In this document: piece by piece, positions 12,302 to 25,266 of the stretch
How positions within the stretch are numbered: position 1 is the first letter of the stretch
Layout of the letters: each line of letters opens with the position of its first letter
Assembly: GCA_034336665.1 (NCBI GenBank)
Contig: JAPFBE010000013.1
Location: forward strand, 19,075,056 to 19,139,055
DNA length: 64,000 nt
Direction of reading: 5' to 3'
Source: Luscinia megarhynchos
Taxonomy: Eukaryota > Chordata > Aves > Passeriformes > Turdidae
Position numbers and translations under genes: made by a program
Notes under the pieces: model-generated
Database searches by the model: none
Seen by the model: the letters and a program-made list of their open reading frames with translations, nothing else
Told to the model about the DNA's origin: nothing

Positions 12302-12395
12302 GCTTTGGTTTGGGGATCCGAGTTGGAATTGAACGACGGAACGTATTGGTAATCTGGAAATAAACCGAAAAAAATAAATCTTGCGTTAGGGAGAA
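12302..12395 (+). other. Candidate alternative terminal exon of CMSS1
   Basis: A good acceptor (TTTTGTTGTGCTTGCAG, ending at 12301) is followed by sequence that is open in the phase left by CMSS1 exon 1 (one leftover base). It gives FGLGIRVGIERRNVLVIWK and a stop at 12361-12363. AATAAA occurs at 12359-12364 and 12373-12378, and a GT-rich stretch follows near 12403-12425, as expected for cleavage and polyadenylation. An internal GTAATC at 12349 could instead act as a weak donor. The exon has several CpGs in an otherwise CpG-poor intron. It does not resemble the human CMSS1 exon 2 I know, so it would make a protein of about 40 residues or feed nonsense-mediated decay. All of this is inference from signals. 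Confidence 0.3.
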
Positions 12396-15300
12396 GAAAC
12401 AAGCTGTGTTTTTAGTTTGGTAGTGCTTTTTCCACTTTGTAAACGTGAATGCACTGCTTTTAGAACTGTTTGTTTAAACTTCCTTTATCTTGTTGGGAAT
12501 GAGGCAGAAGCTTTGTATTTAACTCACCTACTTAATTGGTGAATATCAAAGAATCTCAATGGGTTTAAATTCAGAGTATAAATAAGAGGGGTTTCCTTTC
12601 TTTCAGATGACTGTCAGCTTACTATCAGCCTTAGGAGCTGAGTGAGTGGTGCAGTGCAAAGTCTTGAACTGTGTGGGTTCTCTGGGTGAATAATCAGAAA
12701 ACTTCCACATGCAGAAGCAAATCTTGTTTCAGTCCTAAGTAGAAGGCAATACCCAAGTCATACTTTACTGTGAGAGATTGTTCTTTGACAGTGACCAGTA
12801 TACACAAAATTAATATATTTGTGAGACAACTCTCCCTTCAGAATGACCATAGCAATAATATTTAATTGCAAAAACAATGTAAATATTAAAAAAAAAGTTA
12901 TGTGCATGAAAAGGGGTGAAGAACTATAAAGTCAAGAAGTTTGTTTGAAAGTACTATTATCTGAAACCAGGATTAAACATATCCTACTCATGAGAAAATT
13001 TTTTGTGTCACAAACATTTTTTATATATTTTTCAGTCGAGATAAAGGTAAAAACTTCATGGTTCTTTTAAAAAAAAACAAAACAAAGAATGGAAATAGTG
13101 TTCAAATGGGGACAATAGAAAGCAGTGTTGGAATTCTGGTGACTTAATTATGAATAAGAATGAGCTAGATTAAAATGGGTTTTGAGAAAACTTCCTAGTG
13201 GCTGTAATGGTCTGCATGGGCTGATTAAAAAAATAAAAATAATCACAAATCAAAGGTTTGCCATTTACCTGTAGATAATTATGTATGACAGGGCTTTCAA
13301 TAGAATAAAGCTGAACCAACATCAGATCATTGCATGTGTTCAGTGTGGAGGAATTTGGGGAAAGTTTGCACGTCCCAGATGTGCTTAATGGATTATGAGT
13401 AAGGAAAAAAAATCAGCCTGGGCTTAATTGAAGTTTGATAACAAAGAGACAAAATAGTAATGATCTCCCAGAACAGTGTGGTATGTTTCTAAGACTTCTG
13501 AAGGAGATGATATTTAAAATTGCACTGTCTTTGTGTGCTATCTGCCACTGAAATTGTTGGTGATGCTAGAGGGGTGCAATGCCACTTTGGAGTAAAGCTG
13601 CACAGCAGATTCATAAATATAACTGCTGAACTGATCATTGTGTAGAAATGTCAGTTAAGTAATATGTTTGCCCACATGGTTACTAATTTTGTGAAAGCAT
13701 CCACATTTCTTGTCAGACATAATACTCAGGTCTGTTAGTCAGATATTGTTACATAGGTACATGCTATTGGATTGTTTAATGATGAGACCCATGTGGGAGG
13801 GAAAGACCTAGGTAAGTTTTTAAAAAAAAACCTTGAAAGTGGTCTCTAACAAAAGCATCTTTTGAGAGCAGATTTTGTGGGCAAACTGTGGAAAATCAAA
13901 TTCTCAAGGTTAATAAGTGGAAAGTGGATAGGTAGTAGAGCAGTGAGCTAATTTTTAATAATATAGTGGAGATAGCATCTGAATCTCACAGACACCTCTG
14001 ATACTCAACATATTCATAAACTGCACAGAAAGACTACTGAAATGATAATATTTACATATGGTATAATAGGCAGAATATTAGAAGCAAGAGCTGACAGTAA
14101 TTCATGTTAGTGAGTAAAAATGTGTGTCAGTTCAGTGATAACAATTGAAAAATAGTATATGTAGGGAAATATACTTCATGTACAGTAATGACATTTATTG
14201 TCACTCACAACACAGATCTTGGAATCCCTGTAAATCATCCTCATTGCTCAGCAACTGGCTATTGTCAAAAATGTAACAGACCAGGTTAGGAATTGCTAGG
14301 AAAACAATAGAAGAAAACAAACCACATCATTTTTTAGTGTGTGAATCCAAACCATCCTACATTGTGAATGTCTTGTTGGGTTTTGTCCAAAAAACTCAAG
14401 AAAGGGTATGCCAAAATATCAAAAAAGTTGGTAAGGACTATCAATTATGAAATGTCTTCTGAGTGAAGATTAATAACATACACTAAACCTTTTTCAAGAT
14501 TGGAAAATAGATGGTGGTAAGAAAAATAAACAACAGCAGAAATGTAGCATTATGGTGAATAGGGCAATTCTCTAGCATGCTTGAGAGGGAGTGGATTAAA
14601 GGTATGTGAAATGTAGTTTTCCTTGTCAATGAGCTATGAAACTCATTGGGACAGACAGTTTTTGAAGTGATGATATAAATTGGTTTGGAGAGAATTTGTA
14701 CTAATTTGGGACATCCATCAAGGACTGCTAAACACAAAGATATGTGGAGATTCCACCCATAAGTTGCAGGCTGCCAGAGGCTGAGTTTTCTACTCTGTGT
14801 GCTCGGTACTTCACATTCACAGGCATTTAACACTAGTCACTACCAAAGAGGAGGTATGTAGTCTGAGTGTCTAAAACTTCTTTCATGTTTTTGTTTTTAA
14901 AAGCAGTATGTTTCAATTTGTAGCACTTTTAATTTTTATTTTTTTTTAATGCATTGAGAAAGGAAGGAGTTTGGCTTTGAAAGTGAGTAAGGAGAAAGAT
15001 GCATTTTTCTTCCTCTGTGTTCCTCCAAGATTTTACCTCTAGGTGGCAGCAAATATTTCCTTTTGTATTTAATTCAGTGCTGAAAAAATTAACATGCATT
15101 TTTATGGTAAGGTGAAATTATAGCATTCCTATTGTTAGTAGGAAAGGAAGCAAAAAAAAAAGATTTTTCCCTTTTGCCCCCAAACCAAAAAGCATTTTGC
15201 TTTGATTACTAAAGGTGCTGTGTTAAGGAAGGAATTGATGTTGGAGGGAATAATTTTGTTACTACTATGTGGCTTTCCATGAGTACTGGGTTGGAAGAGT

Positions 15301-18300
15301 TTGCCACTGAGCATGTGTTATGGCCTGGGAGATGAGGCACAGTATTGAGAATAAAATGTTTGAGTAGGCTATTACTGGCAATGCTACTGCCTGATGTAAT
15401 TATAGAGATGATAGAAAACGTCTCTGTTTCCCAGCTATAAAAAGAATTTAATTGGCCATCATTTGCTAAGTACATTGAGGTGAATAGATAAAAAGATTTT
15501 TGTAAAGTCTTGCATATTAAAGTGAGGTTGTATCTCTAAGAGTTGTGTTTGGTTGTTTGGTTCGAGGTCTTTTTGAGAAGTGTTCCAGTTCAGAGATTCC
15601 TTGGGTTACAAAGTGGTTGGAGTATTGTCTGGAGTTGATTGATCAGCTGTGTTAGTACTTCAGGAAGGTATTCATGGGCCCAGATTTTTACAGGTTTTGT
15701 GCATCTGACTGTGGTATTCAGGCTGTAAGGTTTTACAGCATCAATGAGAATTTTGGTGTTGAAATATCTCTATGCTCTGGCTTATAGTTTGCACCAGTGT
15801 CTAGCTCATTAAAACCACTATTGACAATATGGCCTTCTGAGCCATCAGATTTAATTTCAAGCAATTTTTTTTCTGTGATTCAAAATGGTGTATTTTGCAG
15901 TTCTGAATGACAGTATTGAACACCTAGATCTGTATAGTAACTGATGGACTTGTCAAGGGTTGATCTGCTTACAGAATTTGTATTTCTCTCTTTTGCTTGT
16001 GTCATGTTTGATTGTAGCCACAATAACTGAATTGCTCTAAATCCTGGCATGGGCTCAAACTTGAGGATAACAGTTGTATTATGGGGCTTTTTCTTTTCTC
16101 TGAACTTGCACTTCAGTGATTGTGATTCTGATGAAGGTAAGGATTTAACAGACTGCCCATCTAGTTCTCTTCCTCCTCATACTGCGCTTAAAAATTGGTT
16201 TATTTTTAATCATTCATGATATAAATTCTAGAGATGAAAGAAGGAATAATTTAAATTTAAGGAAAACACTTACTGACACTTATCTTTTTGAATTCAATTA
16301 CATATGTGGCTAGATCGAGGACTAAACTTTATTTTCTAAAACTTGTTCTTGACAAATTATGAATCTCAGATAAGAGTTGTAAACAGAACATTTTGGGTCA
16401 ATTGACTGGATGAGTTCTTAAGCTACAGATACAGAGGGAATGGTGCTATGTGGGATTTGTCTGGCAAGCACTTGGAAGTAACCATATACAAAATTCTGCA
16501 TTGGTTTAGTTTTATGTGTATTGAAACTCTAGTGCAATACTCCTAGGTCCTTCCCTACTGCTTAGTGTAGAGGCATGTAAGCAGATACAGTAGCCATGGC
16601 AGGCTTGTATCTCAGGATATTTGGTTTGGTTTTTAGGCAGACCTGAATGACTGAAAACCCCTTATATGTAGATTTGGTGGGCCTTTTCAGTTTGGTTTTT
16701 AACTATGTATGGGAAATCTGTGTGCACACTAGGAATTACTTCAATTGTCTTCAAATGTATGTATCTTTTTAACCAGTTAATTTTCTCCTTCAAGATGAAT
16801 GGTTTTAGTCTCTCTCATCATTTTTTGAACTCTCATTTGTATTTTGAATTTGCTGGCTTTGTGTTCATCATTGCTGTTTAGCTATGTCTATTGAGTTCCC
16901 ATCTGTAGGCCACTTTTTGTATCTGCTATCTTTCTAAGTCAGAGAAGAGAAAAAAAATATATGTTTGTTCTTCAAAGAACAAGCTGAGCTGCCTTTCATG
17001 CTCTGGAGATCCCTTGTGAATTCCCATTTAATGCTCTAGAAACACCCCCAGAAATAAAATGTTGCTGGGGAGTGACCTGTCTGAGTAGTTATGCAGTTTT
17101 CCTTCACTTCATGTGTCTAAGTAAGCATTGACACATAATTACTGCAACAGCAATGACAACCCCAAAAACATTAAACTGGCCACTTTTAAATTAGACTGTG
17201 TGGTATTTCTGCCTCTAAGTATAATAGTACCATATTGGCTCAAGGCATGAGGCTTGCAAAATAGCAGTGCTTAGTTGGAGAAATGAACAGTTGAAGCTAA
17301 TTTTCAAGGCAAGCAATGATCTAAGAATCAAGAAAGGCTGCATTTAAACTTCATTTTTAATTTAACTTCTGAAGCAGACATCGATTGCCTGTAATAGAAA
17401 TTGGCAGGAGAAAGTGTGTTAGAGTGAGAACTGTGCACAAGGGACTACGTTTGTTGTCTCTTAGGAAATGACAGTGGGTACTTTAGGGATGGGGACAAAC
17501 ACTGGCACAGATGACAATTGGGAAATTTTCACACATTAATGTGAAAATGGCCCTTCTAATTTCAAGAAGACAATGGAGAAAGCATACTCTGAAATATCAG
17601 GATGTATATTTCATAAAGACCTTTTTTTTCCCATGGGGACCGAGGTGGCTTTTTTATACGGGCCAGCTTTTAACACAATGCAGTGCTTGCTTTAGGGAGT
17701 GTGCTAAGGCAAGCGTGTGTGGGAGTGTCAAGGAGAGGAAATATTTGTTTCCATGTTGGTGAAGTAGTTCTCCTGCTTTTGATCTTAATTCTTTCCTTTT
17801 CCTTCTGGAAGTATGATGTGCTTTGTTTCCTGTTAGAACTTTATTCATTTAAATGGGGGGAGCATGTAGGATTTGTGCTGTAAGTTTTATTACTCGTTTT
17901 TCTACATCATTGTAGCACCTGATCTAGGAGAAATAACTTTAGATAAGATTCTTTCTCACTGCTTAATTTTTTTGTTGAAGAAAATTGAGTAACAGAGTAT
18001 CATTTTCAGCTTTAGTGAAAGTGTCCAGCGGATGGTGCTGAAGATCTTTACTCAGAAGTCCATGTCTCTATGTGCACAAGTGTGCCTCTTGCCAGGCTTA
18101 AGTTTGTTCCTGGATAATTGAATGCAGTCAGAATGAAAGCCAGGTCTGCAAGTGAGAACGAGTTAAGATTAAGTGATAAACTTGAATATTCGCTTTAGTC
18201 TCCAAGCCAGACAGCTTTGGCTGAAATTTCTGGTTTGGCATCCTCAACTGCACAGAGCATTCAGATACTTCTATTTTCTTTAGTTTTCTTTCATTAGGCC

Positions 18301-18564
18301 CTGGCATTTGTTTTCTAGGAATCCAAAGTGGAGAGGTCTCATTTGCTCTGAATTCCCTTTTATGCAGCACACCTGTGAGTGTGACTATGCTGAGGTGTGT
18401 GAGCAGGAGCAGTGAAATACTTGCTCTCACTAACTCACTAACCTAAGCCAGGCTGGTGTCTGGCTTGCCTCACTGCCTTGTCACACCACTATAAACAGCT
18501 TGGCAGAGGGAAAATGACTCTCCAATAATCTAGAGTCATAGTACTTGAGCTATTAAGCAGGAGA
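12396..18564 (+). other. CMSS1 intron 1, no recognised gene
   Basis: AT-rich intronic sequence. The minus strand between about 14480 and 15900 carries open stretches (116 aa at 14483-14833, 88 aa at 15209-15475) interrupted by stops, which I could not assign to a family; see findings. No RNA gene or intact mobile element was recognised. Confidence 0.5.
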
Positions 18565-18815
18565 GCAATTGGGTTTGTTTAATCTGGAGAAAATAAAACT
18601 GAGGAGGGATGTGATAATTGTCTTCTAATACGTGTTGCAGAGCAAATAAATTTCAAAGTCCAGTGGGGGGACAGGAAAGAGAATACTGGAGTACAGTTTC
18701 AGCAACGTAAATTTAGTTTGGAAGTCAGCTAGATGCTTAATGACAAGGGAATTTCTGCCCTGTTCCAGATTGCTGGGTAACTGTGAAGTTGTCATTGGAG
18801 AAGTTTTTTAGAACT
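18565..18815 (+). mobile_element. Old CR1-like LINE 3' region relic
   Basis: The order of landmarks follows the conserved 3' coding part of CR1-family LINEs: GGGTTTGTTTAATCTGGAGA, then CTGAGGAGGGATGTGATAAT, later TAAATTTAGTTTGGAAGTCA, TAATGACAAGGGAATTTCTG and GTTCCAGATTGCTGGGTAA. Every landmark is mutated, and the frame (the RLR-F-NL type C-terminal motif region) is broken. The match is from memory of the consensus, so subfamily cannot be given; an L3-like relic is the alternative. Confidence 0.55.
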
Positions 18816-20395
18816 GTATGAACCAGGTTTTTATATGGGGGTTTTTAAGTCAAGTTGTAGTGAGAAAATAGGCTTCAAAATGTATTGAGATCCTTTCTAA
18901 GCTCTAGTTTGAGTCTTCTACTCTTCTGCTGATATTTGCTTTATTATAGCCCTCTTGATTTCAATAATATGGCATATTTGACAGAAAAATCTGTATTAAT
19001 ATTAGAAATTATTTCCATATATGTGACACAATTTGCACTAATGTACTTAAATGTGTCACTGTGATCTTATTTCCTGAATGCAGAATTTAAATCTACTTTC
19101 TGGTGGTGGAGAAAAGAAGAATGGTTGGAGGCAGAAGTTGTATTTACAGCTTCTAAAATTCTGTTATGTGCCTTGCTTTTCTTGGGACATATCTTCATTG
19201 GCAAGTGTGATGATATTATTTTGAACTTTGGATAACTTGAAGACTTATTTCTAGTAGATAATTGACAAGATGCAGGGAAGGTAAGGTTATGTTGTGGGTG
19301 ACTCCCGTGGGACAAGGTTACCTGGGGCTGTTTGATCAGCATTGTCATGCAGCTGGAATGAACAACTGTTTGTTGTTAATCTTCTCTTTGCCCCTTGAAA
19401 GTCCAAGGGGTCTCAGGCACCTTGATAGGGCACGTGGAGGTCCCTAGGAACAGAAGTGTGTGGCCTAATACTACACTCTGCAATAGCAAATTGTGTCCTG
19501 CTCAGGGGAGTGTTGGCACTTAGGTGTTCCTGCAGGTGCTTAGATGTCAGTGCTGGTGGAGGGAATGCAGCCTGGGTGAGACCTGCAGTCCCACTGGTTT
19601 AAAGCTGCTCTGCCATTTGTTGAGTGGGGACAGTGGAGGATCATTCTATACAGATTGGGGGCATGTAGGGATATCTGTGTTTGGGTATTTTTAAGGCAGT
19701 TTTTAAAGGTGTTTGAAATTGCACTTACACCTTTTAATGTGAAAATGTCTTATGTCTTCATTATCAATATTGTCTGTTCAAAGACTTTGAATATGTTTTC
19801 CCCATATTAGCAAATTTTTATTCTGAAAAGGTTTACAGAGGTTCTGCATGGAGAAGGAAAACAACCCTCTTACCACCATGGCTTTTTTCCGTCTGTGAGT
19901 AGGCTGCTTTTCTCTTGGAAGGCCACATTAAAAGCTGTGTTAATCAGAGTCCTATTTTCAATATATATTTTTTCCCTAATATATATAAAATGATAATTAA
20001 AATAAAAGACTTTCTACCTTTTATGCAGGTAAGACTGATGTTTTTTCAGGACAAAACATGACCTATAGTGACTTGAGTATGAGACAATCAAGGATAAGAA
20101 AATGTAGGTACTAATCATATTCGAAGCTGCCTTGCTCAGATTTTGCACAAGTCAGTTAACTTCTCTTCTGAGAGATACAGAATCATTTTAATGGGACTGA
20201 TGGTTGTTTGTTGTATATTTAAAATGCTTTGTGATGTATTTGCATGCTAAATTGTATCTCTTCAGACAAAGGTGATGGGACCAGGGCTTTGGCGACATTG
20301 CACTATAAAATTCTTTTTCCTTTTTGCTTGTCCATTCAGTTATGCTGATGTAGCTCTGATAAAGCTGTGCTATGAAATGGATCCTATTTTGTTAC

Positions 20396-20485
20396 GTTGT
20401 TTGTTTGTTTTTGTTGTTGTTTTTTTTTAATGAGAATTTGTGGCATATGGCTTTTTGTTTGTGGTTTTGCTTTTGTTTTTGTTAA
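20396..20485. repeat. TTTG-rich low-complexity tract
   Basis: Repeated GTTT and TTTTGTT words are interrupted by one short ordinary segment. It is a simple-sequence tract with no gene content. Confidence 0.7.
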
Positions 20486-20907
20486 ATCCAGGTTAATTTC
20501 TTGACTTGGTTCACAGTGCTGCCTTCCAGAAAGTGGTGACAGCACAACTGAAAGGGCAGTATTCTGTAATTGGGGTTGTGGTAGGGGTGAAAAAGGGCAG
20601 GGAGCTTCTTTGGCCCATCCCTGTTTGAAGACCCTGTGATGTCAGACCACTGCATGGCAAATTAAGAGACATTGATTAAAAGAGGTCTTTCCACTCAAAA
20701 GGTGTATCTCAAGAATACTTTGCTTTGTGGTCAGAAGGGAATCATATTCAGTTGGCAACTCTGCTGTTTGAGGCTTTCTGAGTGCCCACAGGTGGGCCAT
20801 TGGATAATGGGCTAGCTACAGCACAGAGAGAATTCAGCTTCATCTTGGGGCTACTGGCTGCAGATCTGTGAAAACACTTCATGCTGCTGAAATTTTTATG
20901 GTTTGTC

Positions 20908-20932
20908 TTTTTTTTTTTTTTTTTTTTTTTTT
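20908..20932. repeat. Poly(T) run of 25
   Basis: An uninterrupted T homopolymer. It could be the reverse complement of a retrotransposition A-tail, but the sequence to its right shows no recognisable retrocopy. Its length is likely to be polymorphic and error-prone in sequencing. Confidence 0.85.
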
Positions 20933-23594
20933 GAGCAATTTCTGACTTAAAGTACTTGGTGTTAATTTTAAAACATTTTTATAGACCCACTTGAGCTGTA
21001 TTTGAAGCATAAGATCTTTTTGTCTTCTGTTTCTTGGTAACATAATGTTTTGGTAGTCTTTCCTTAAGCCTGGAGATTAGGCAGTTGTCAGTTTTTGTTT
21101 TGCCTGTCTCAATATCTGTTTCCTAGGGACAAAGTCATCCTGCAGATGGTTACTCCATTTCCATCATCTAACCCTGCAGCAGCCATTGAATCTTTATTCA
21201 GAAAATAGAGCTGTACAATTCTGTTTCTGATTACTTTTTCCCTAGTGTGGGGAGCACGCCTTCCTAATCCCTGCATGAAATGCTTACATACAGATCTTTT
21301 TCTTATTACATCCTTACATTCTGTCCCCAGTTATCATATTGGTTACAGTGTTTTGGATCAGGAAGATAAGCAGTCTGCTCCTGTAATTTTTGTCAATTCT
21401 ATTTCTTAATTAGTGGCTTGCAAGAGGTCTTTAAATAACTTGAAATTCTACCTCATAGTTGATGGATGGGCGCTTTGGTCTCAGATTACCATTTTCACTT
21501 TATATTCTCTTCTTTTTGCTTTTCCTGCTTTTCCCTCCCTCCCCTCATCCATCCTCCCTTTGTAATGACAAAAATTGCAAGTATTCCTTCTAAGAAATTT
21601 AATCACAAAAAGAATGTCTTAAAAATGCTGAGCACCAAAGTGTTGGTGCTACCCTCACTTCTGTCTATTTCATCATTCACTGAAATAAACCCAAAAAGAT
21701 GAAGGAAAAGGGAGCTGGTAATGGCTGTCATTTTTTAATCAGTTAATTCTCCCTTTCTTTTGCTGGGAACTAAACATAAAGGGGAAAGGGTAGATTTTTA
21801 GACCTTAAAGATGCTTGCCAACAGTTTTGAAAAAGAGAAGGATTGATATTACGATCTGCTGAAAACTGTTTTTACGTTCTCTTTCACAGTTAAATCCCTC
21901 TGATATATGCTTCTTACTACGTGACCTTATTTCCCCATAACATTTAAATGAACCATTACATACCTGTCAGACTTTAGACTTTTGAGCAACTGCTGAAAGC
22001 AAAAGTGTCTCAGCCTCCAAATTAACAGCAATACTTACCACTTACAGACTAGTTGAAATTCCTAGAAAAGCTGTCTTACTTGTCGAATTTTAATATGATT
22101 GTGCTTGATGTTTTTGTTCAGAGCGCTTGAATCAGTAGTCAGATAACTTATTTAAATTTCTCCTTGCTCTGCTGTTTTCTTATTGTCTGCCAAGGAAGCA
22201 GGTGGCTATTCCTGCTCAGCAAAATGGAAATACTTCGAAATGTGGAGTGGTGATCTGAACAACTCAAGATTAATTTGTAAATCGATAATTTGATTCCTTA
22301 AACTATGCTTTCTATTTGTTATTTTATGATAAAATTACAGCTGACATCTTTCTGTTTAAACAATTACGTTTCAGCTCTCAGCAAACACATCCAGGTGTTT
22401 ATTTTCTCTGCTTTGAAATTGATCTCGAAAATTCAAACAGGACAAACCTGTTTCATTGTGCAAACCTTATTTTCAGGCAAAAATAATTATTTGGGTTTTT
22501 TTATCTGTTGGAATGACTGGCAAAAATTTTGCTATGAAGTCAGTTAAATCTACACAGAGGTTGTTCCATCAGCAGGGGAATGTAAGCATCCCTTAATTGA
22601 GGTGTGTTTTCAGGAAATGTAGCAATTTCATTTCCAGGCAGTGCTGGTGTTTCTTACTTAGGAGTTAATGGTCATGACTGGCTACTTCCTTTGTCTTTTG
22701 TTAACTAGACAGTTACTGATAAATCATAATGAATTTAAGACAGGAACAGAAGTACTGTGCTGCTAAATGATTATACTTATAAATGGTGTGAACTCTCATC
22801 TAGGTTTTGTATTCAAATCTTGGCTTTAAAGACTGAACTTCCTTATTCATAAAAGCTTGGTAATTGTCCAAAGGACTGTGTGTGCTTAGTGCTATGCCCT
22901 TATTTGTACTTTTTGTTTATAAGATACTCTAATAGATGGCCAAGTGGTTAATGATCAACACATTTCTGTGTATTTTTGAAGGCAGATCTTTTTTCCTACA
23001 AGCTTTTTAGGTCTAACTGAAGAAAAATTTTAGTGTCTCTGGAGGACAAGTGTTAGTCCTTTAATTTTTGAGAATTTGATGTCTGTTAGTATGCTGGCAA
23101 GTGGCTGCTTCAGACACAGTTATTCAGTACCGTGCTTGTAATGTGTTCCTCCAGAGATCTTAGGTATAGATCAGCAGGATATGCAGTATCCCAAAAACCA
23201 GAAGTGCAGAGAGTGTATTTTGAAGGTACTGATTTTTGGGCTCTTAAATGAGCCCAGCAGTTAAGAATGTGCAGCCTGAATGCAATTAGGTAACTTGTTT
23301 CTATAACTAAAACACTCTAAAATTTTTATGATTTTGCTTTCCCTGAGTTCTGGCTGCTGTTTTAATCAGTAGCTTTTGCTGAAGTTGGTGCGAGTCAAAG
23401 TTTGCTTTGCCGAATAAGACTCTTTCTGACCCAGGTCTTAGTCAGAGCTCACTTGTGCAGCCGTGGAGACAGAGTGAGACAAAACTAGGAAGGAGGACCT
23501 TTTATGCAGCCTATTAACCTCAGGTTATATAAGATGGGGTTGTGCAGGTCCACACACAATTTCTCTTTTTGAAATTACCATTGTTCAACTGTAA

Positions 23595-23645
23595 TACATA
23601 TATTATTATATATTTCTATAACATATCTTATATAATTTAATATTT
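23595..23645. repeat. AT-rich low-complexity patch
   Basis: Alternating TA and AT words (TATATTATTATATATT and similar) run without clear periodicity. Confidence 0.6.
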
Positions 23646-24431
23646 TTTTCTTCCCATTGTTTACTGGAGAAAAGTGTTTATGGGCAGTGGACTTTGATTT
23701 TCAGTAGAAAGTGTTCTAAAAGCAGTTATTATCTACAGTTATAAACATTTAGTTTCCTGTCAATCAAAAGGACTTGAAATGATAGAAGTCCCCTTGTTCT
23801 GTGAGATCATGGGCCAAAGTTCTTTGCTGAATCTGTTGCTAAGTTATACTGCAGAAATATTTTTTTTTTCCTCTGGGGAATATAGGCAGAATAATGATAA
23901 GGTTTAGTGAATAGGGACTTTCTGCTTACTTGCAAACTTCCTTGTTGATAAGGGAGATTGCAGTTTTTAATTAACAAAAAATAATACATACCACCCCCCT
24001 GAAAGCATCAAACTTATGGGCATTTAACTTTTTACAATATGAACAATTGTTACAATTTAGATTTGGAGTGTACAACTTTTGTGAAAAAAGATGTTTGAAG
24101 GTGCATTCTAGATCTTCTGGACTGATTCATGTTGTATGTGAAACTGCTATACCACTAGCAATATTTTATGGGAAATTAAAATTGACTGCCTGGCATGTGT
24201 GTAAAAGACAGAATTGATTACATTTCTGTCCTTTTGCTAGGCACAAATACTATAATTGTCACTGAAATACCTTAACCTGCTTTGTCCATTCTGTATGGCA
24301 CTCCCATTTATCCCAGACCCAGAGGCCTGCATGTTTAGAGACTTGGTCTAGTATTGCTTCTTAATGCTTCTGTCAAGCTCTCTGTCTATGGAGTGAAAAA
24401 CATTAAGTTATGCCATAGTTTGGTAATCTTG

Positions 24432-24557
24432 TTTATTCTTCAGTGTACTTGTGTGTGTGTACTGTTTGTTAAATTGATGGCTTGGAGCTTAGATGAAATG
24501 TGAATATTGTACGTAAATGTGTTCTCCTGAATTATTGTTTAGATGTTGCTGTTTATT
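24432..24557 (-). terminator. Candidate FILIP1L polyadenylation signals
   Basis: On the minus strand AATAAA occurs at 24557-24552 and again at 24437-24432, about 0.7 and 0.8 kb past the FILIP1L stop codon. Either could end a 3'UTR of modest length. Downstream GT-rich elements are not convincing for either, so these are the nearest plausible signals, not established sites. Confidence 0.25.
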
Positions 24558-25266
24558 GTTTTACAGCATACCTAAATGATTGTAGTTTTTCCATTGTATT
24601 GGGAAAAAAACCTTGTTTGGAGGGAATTACTTTGTGATACAAGCTTCTGAACTTGGTTCACTTACAAGCAAAGTTTTCAGGAGGACTTCAAAAGAGTTTT
24701 AACCGAACATCGCTATACAATACATAATATTTTGTGTGTGATGTGGTGATAATTACCTGAAACGACAGGGCTAGAAGGAATTGAGAAGTAGCAGGGAAGA
24801 TGATGAATCAAGTCTTATCTGAAGTTAGCAGGCAGTATTATGGCTTAATTCAAATTCTACAATACATGCAGAAAAAATACAAACCACACATAACAAACAA
24901 AAAATATTCAGCAAGCAATGATGAAAATAATCAATTATTTACTGGGTTTTTTTGGTAATGTTAAAATATTTTACCAAGGCAAGTTGCAGTCAAAAGTAAT
25001 GTGAGTTATTTTGAAAATGGCAATACATAAAGATGCATTTATACAAGTGCAAGACTAAATATTTTACATAACTGTATTTCAATGAGAAGATATACAGTAA
25101 GTGCACACTTGATAACACTAAGCAGGCAAAACTTAACGTTAGTTCCATATGCTGTTGTATAGTTCATGCACAGATCTTTCCCAAAGTAAAGAGGCTGTTC
25201 CAAATAATTCTTGCTGGGATGAAAAACAGGATGGGTTGCTGGTAAGGGTGTCAGCATGGATGGGGG

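Larger units (their letters stand above)
18816..24430 (+). other. CMSS1 intron 1, between CR1 relic and FILIP1L 3' end
   Basis: No coding exon is recognised. The stretch contains a 25-T homopolymer (20908-20932), a TG-rich tract (about 20396-20485) and an AT-rich patch (about 23595-23645). The + strand is strongly T-rich. Open frames such as 21466-21702 and 22305-22547 are low-complexity and unlike known proteins. Confidence 0.6.
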
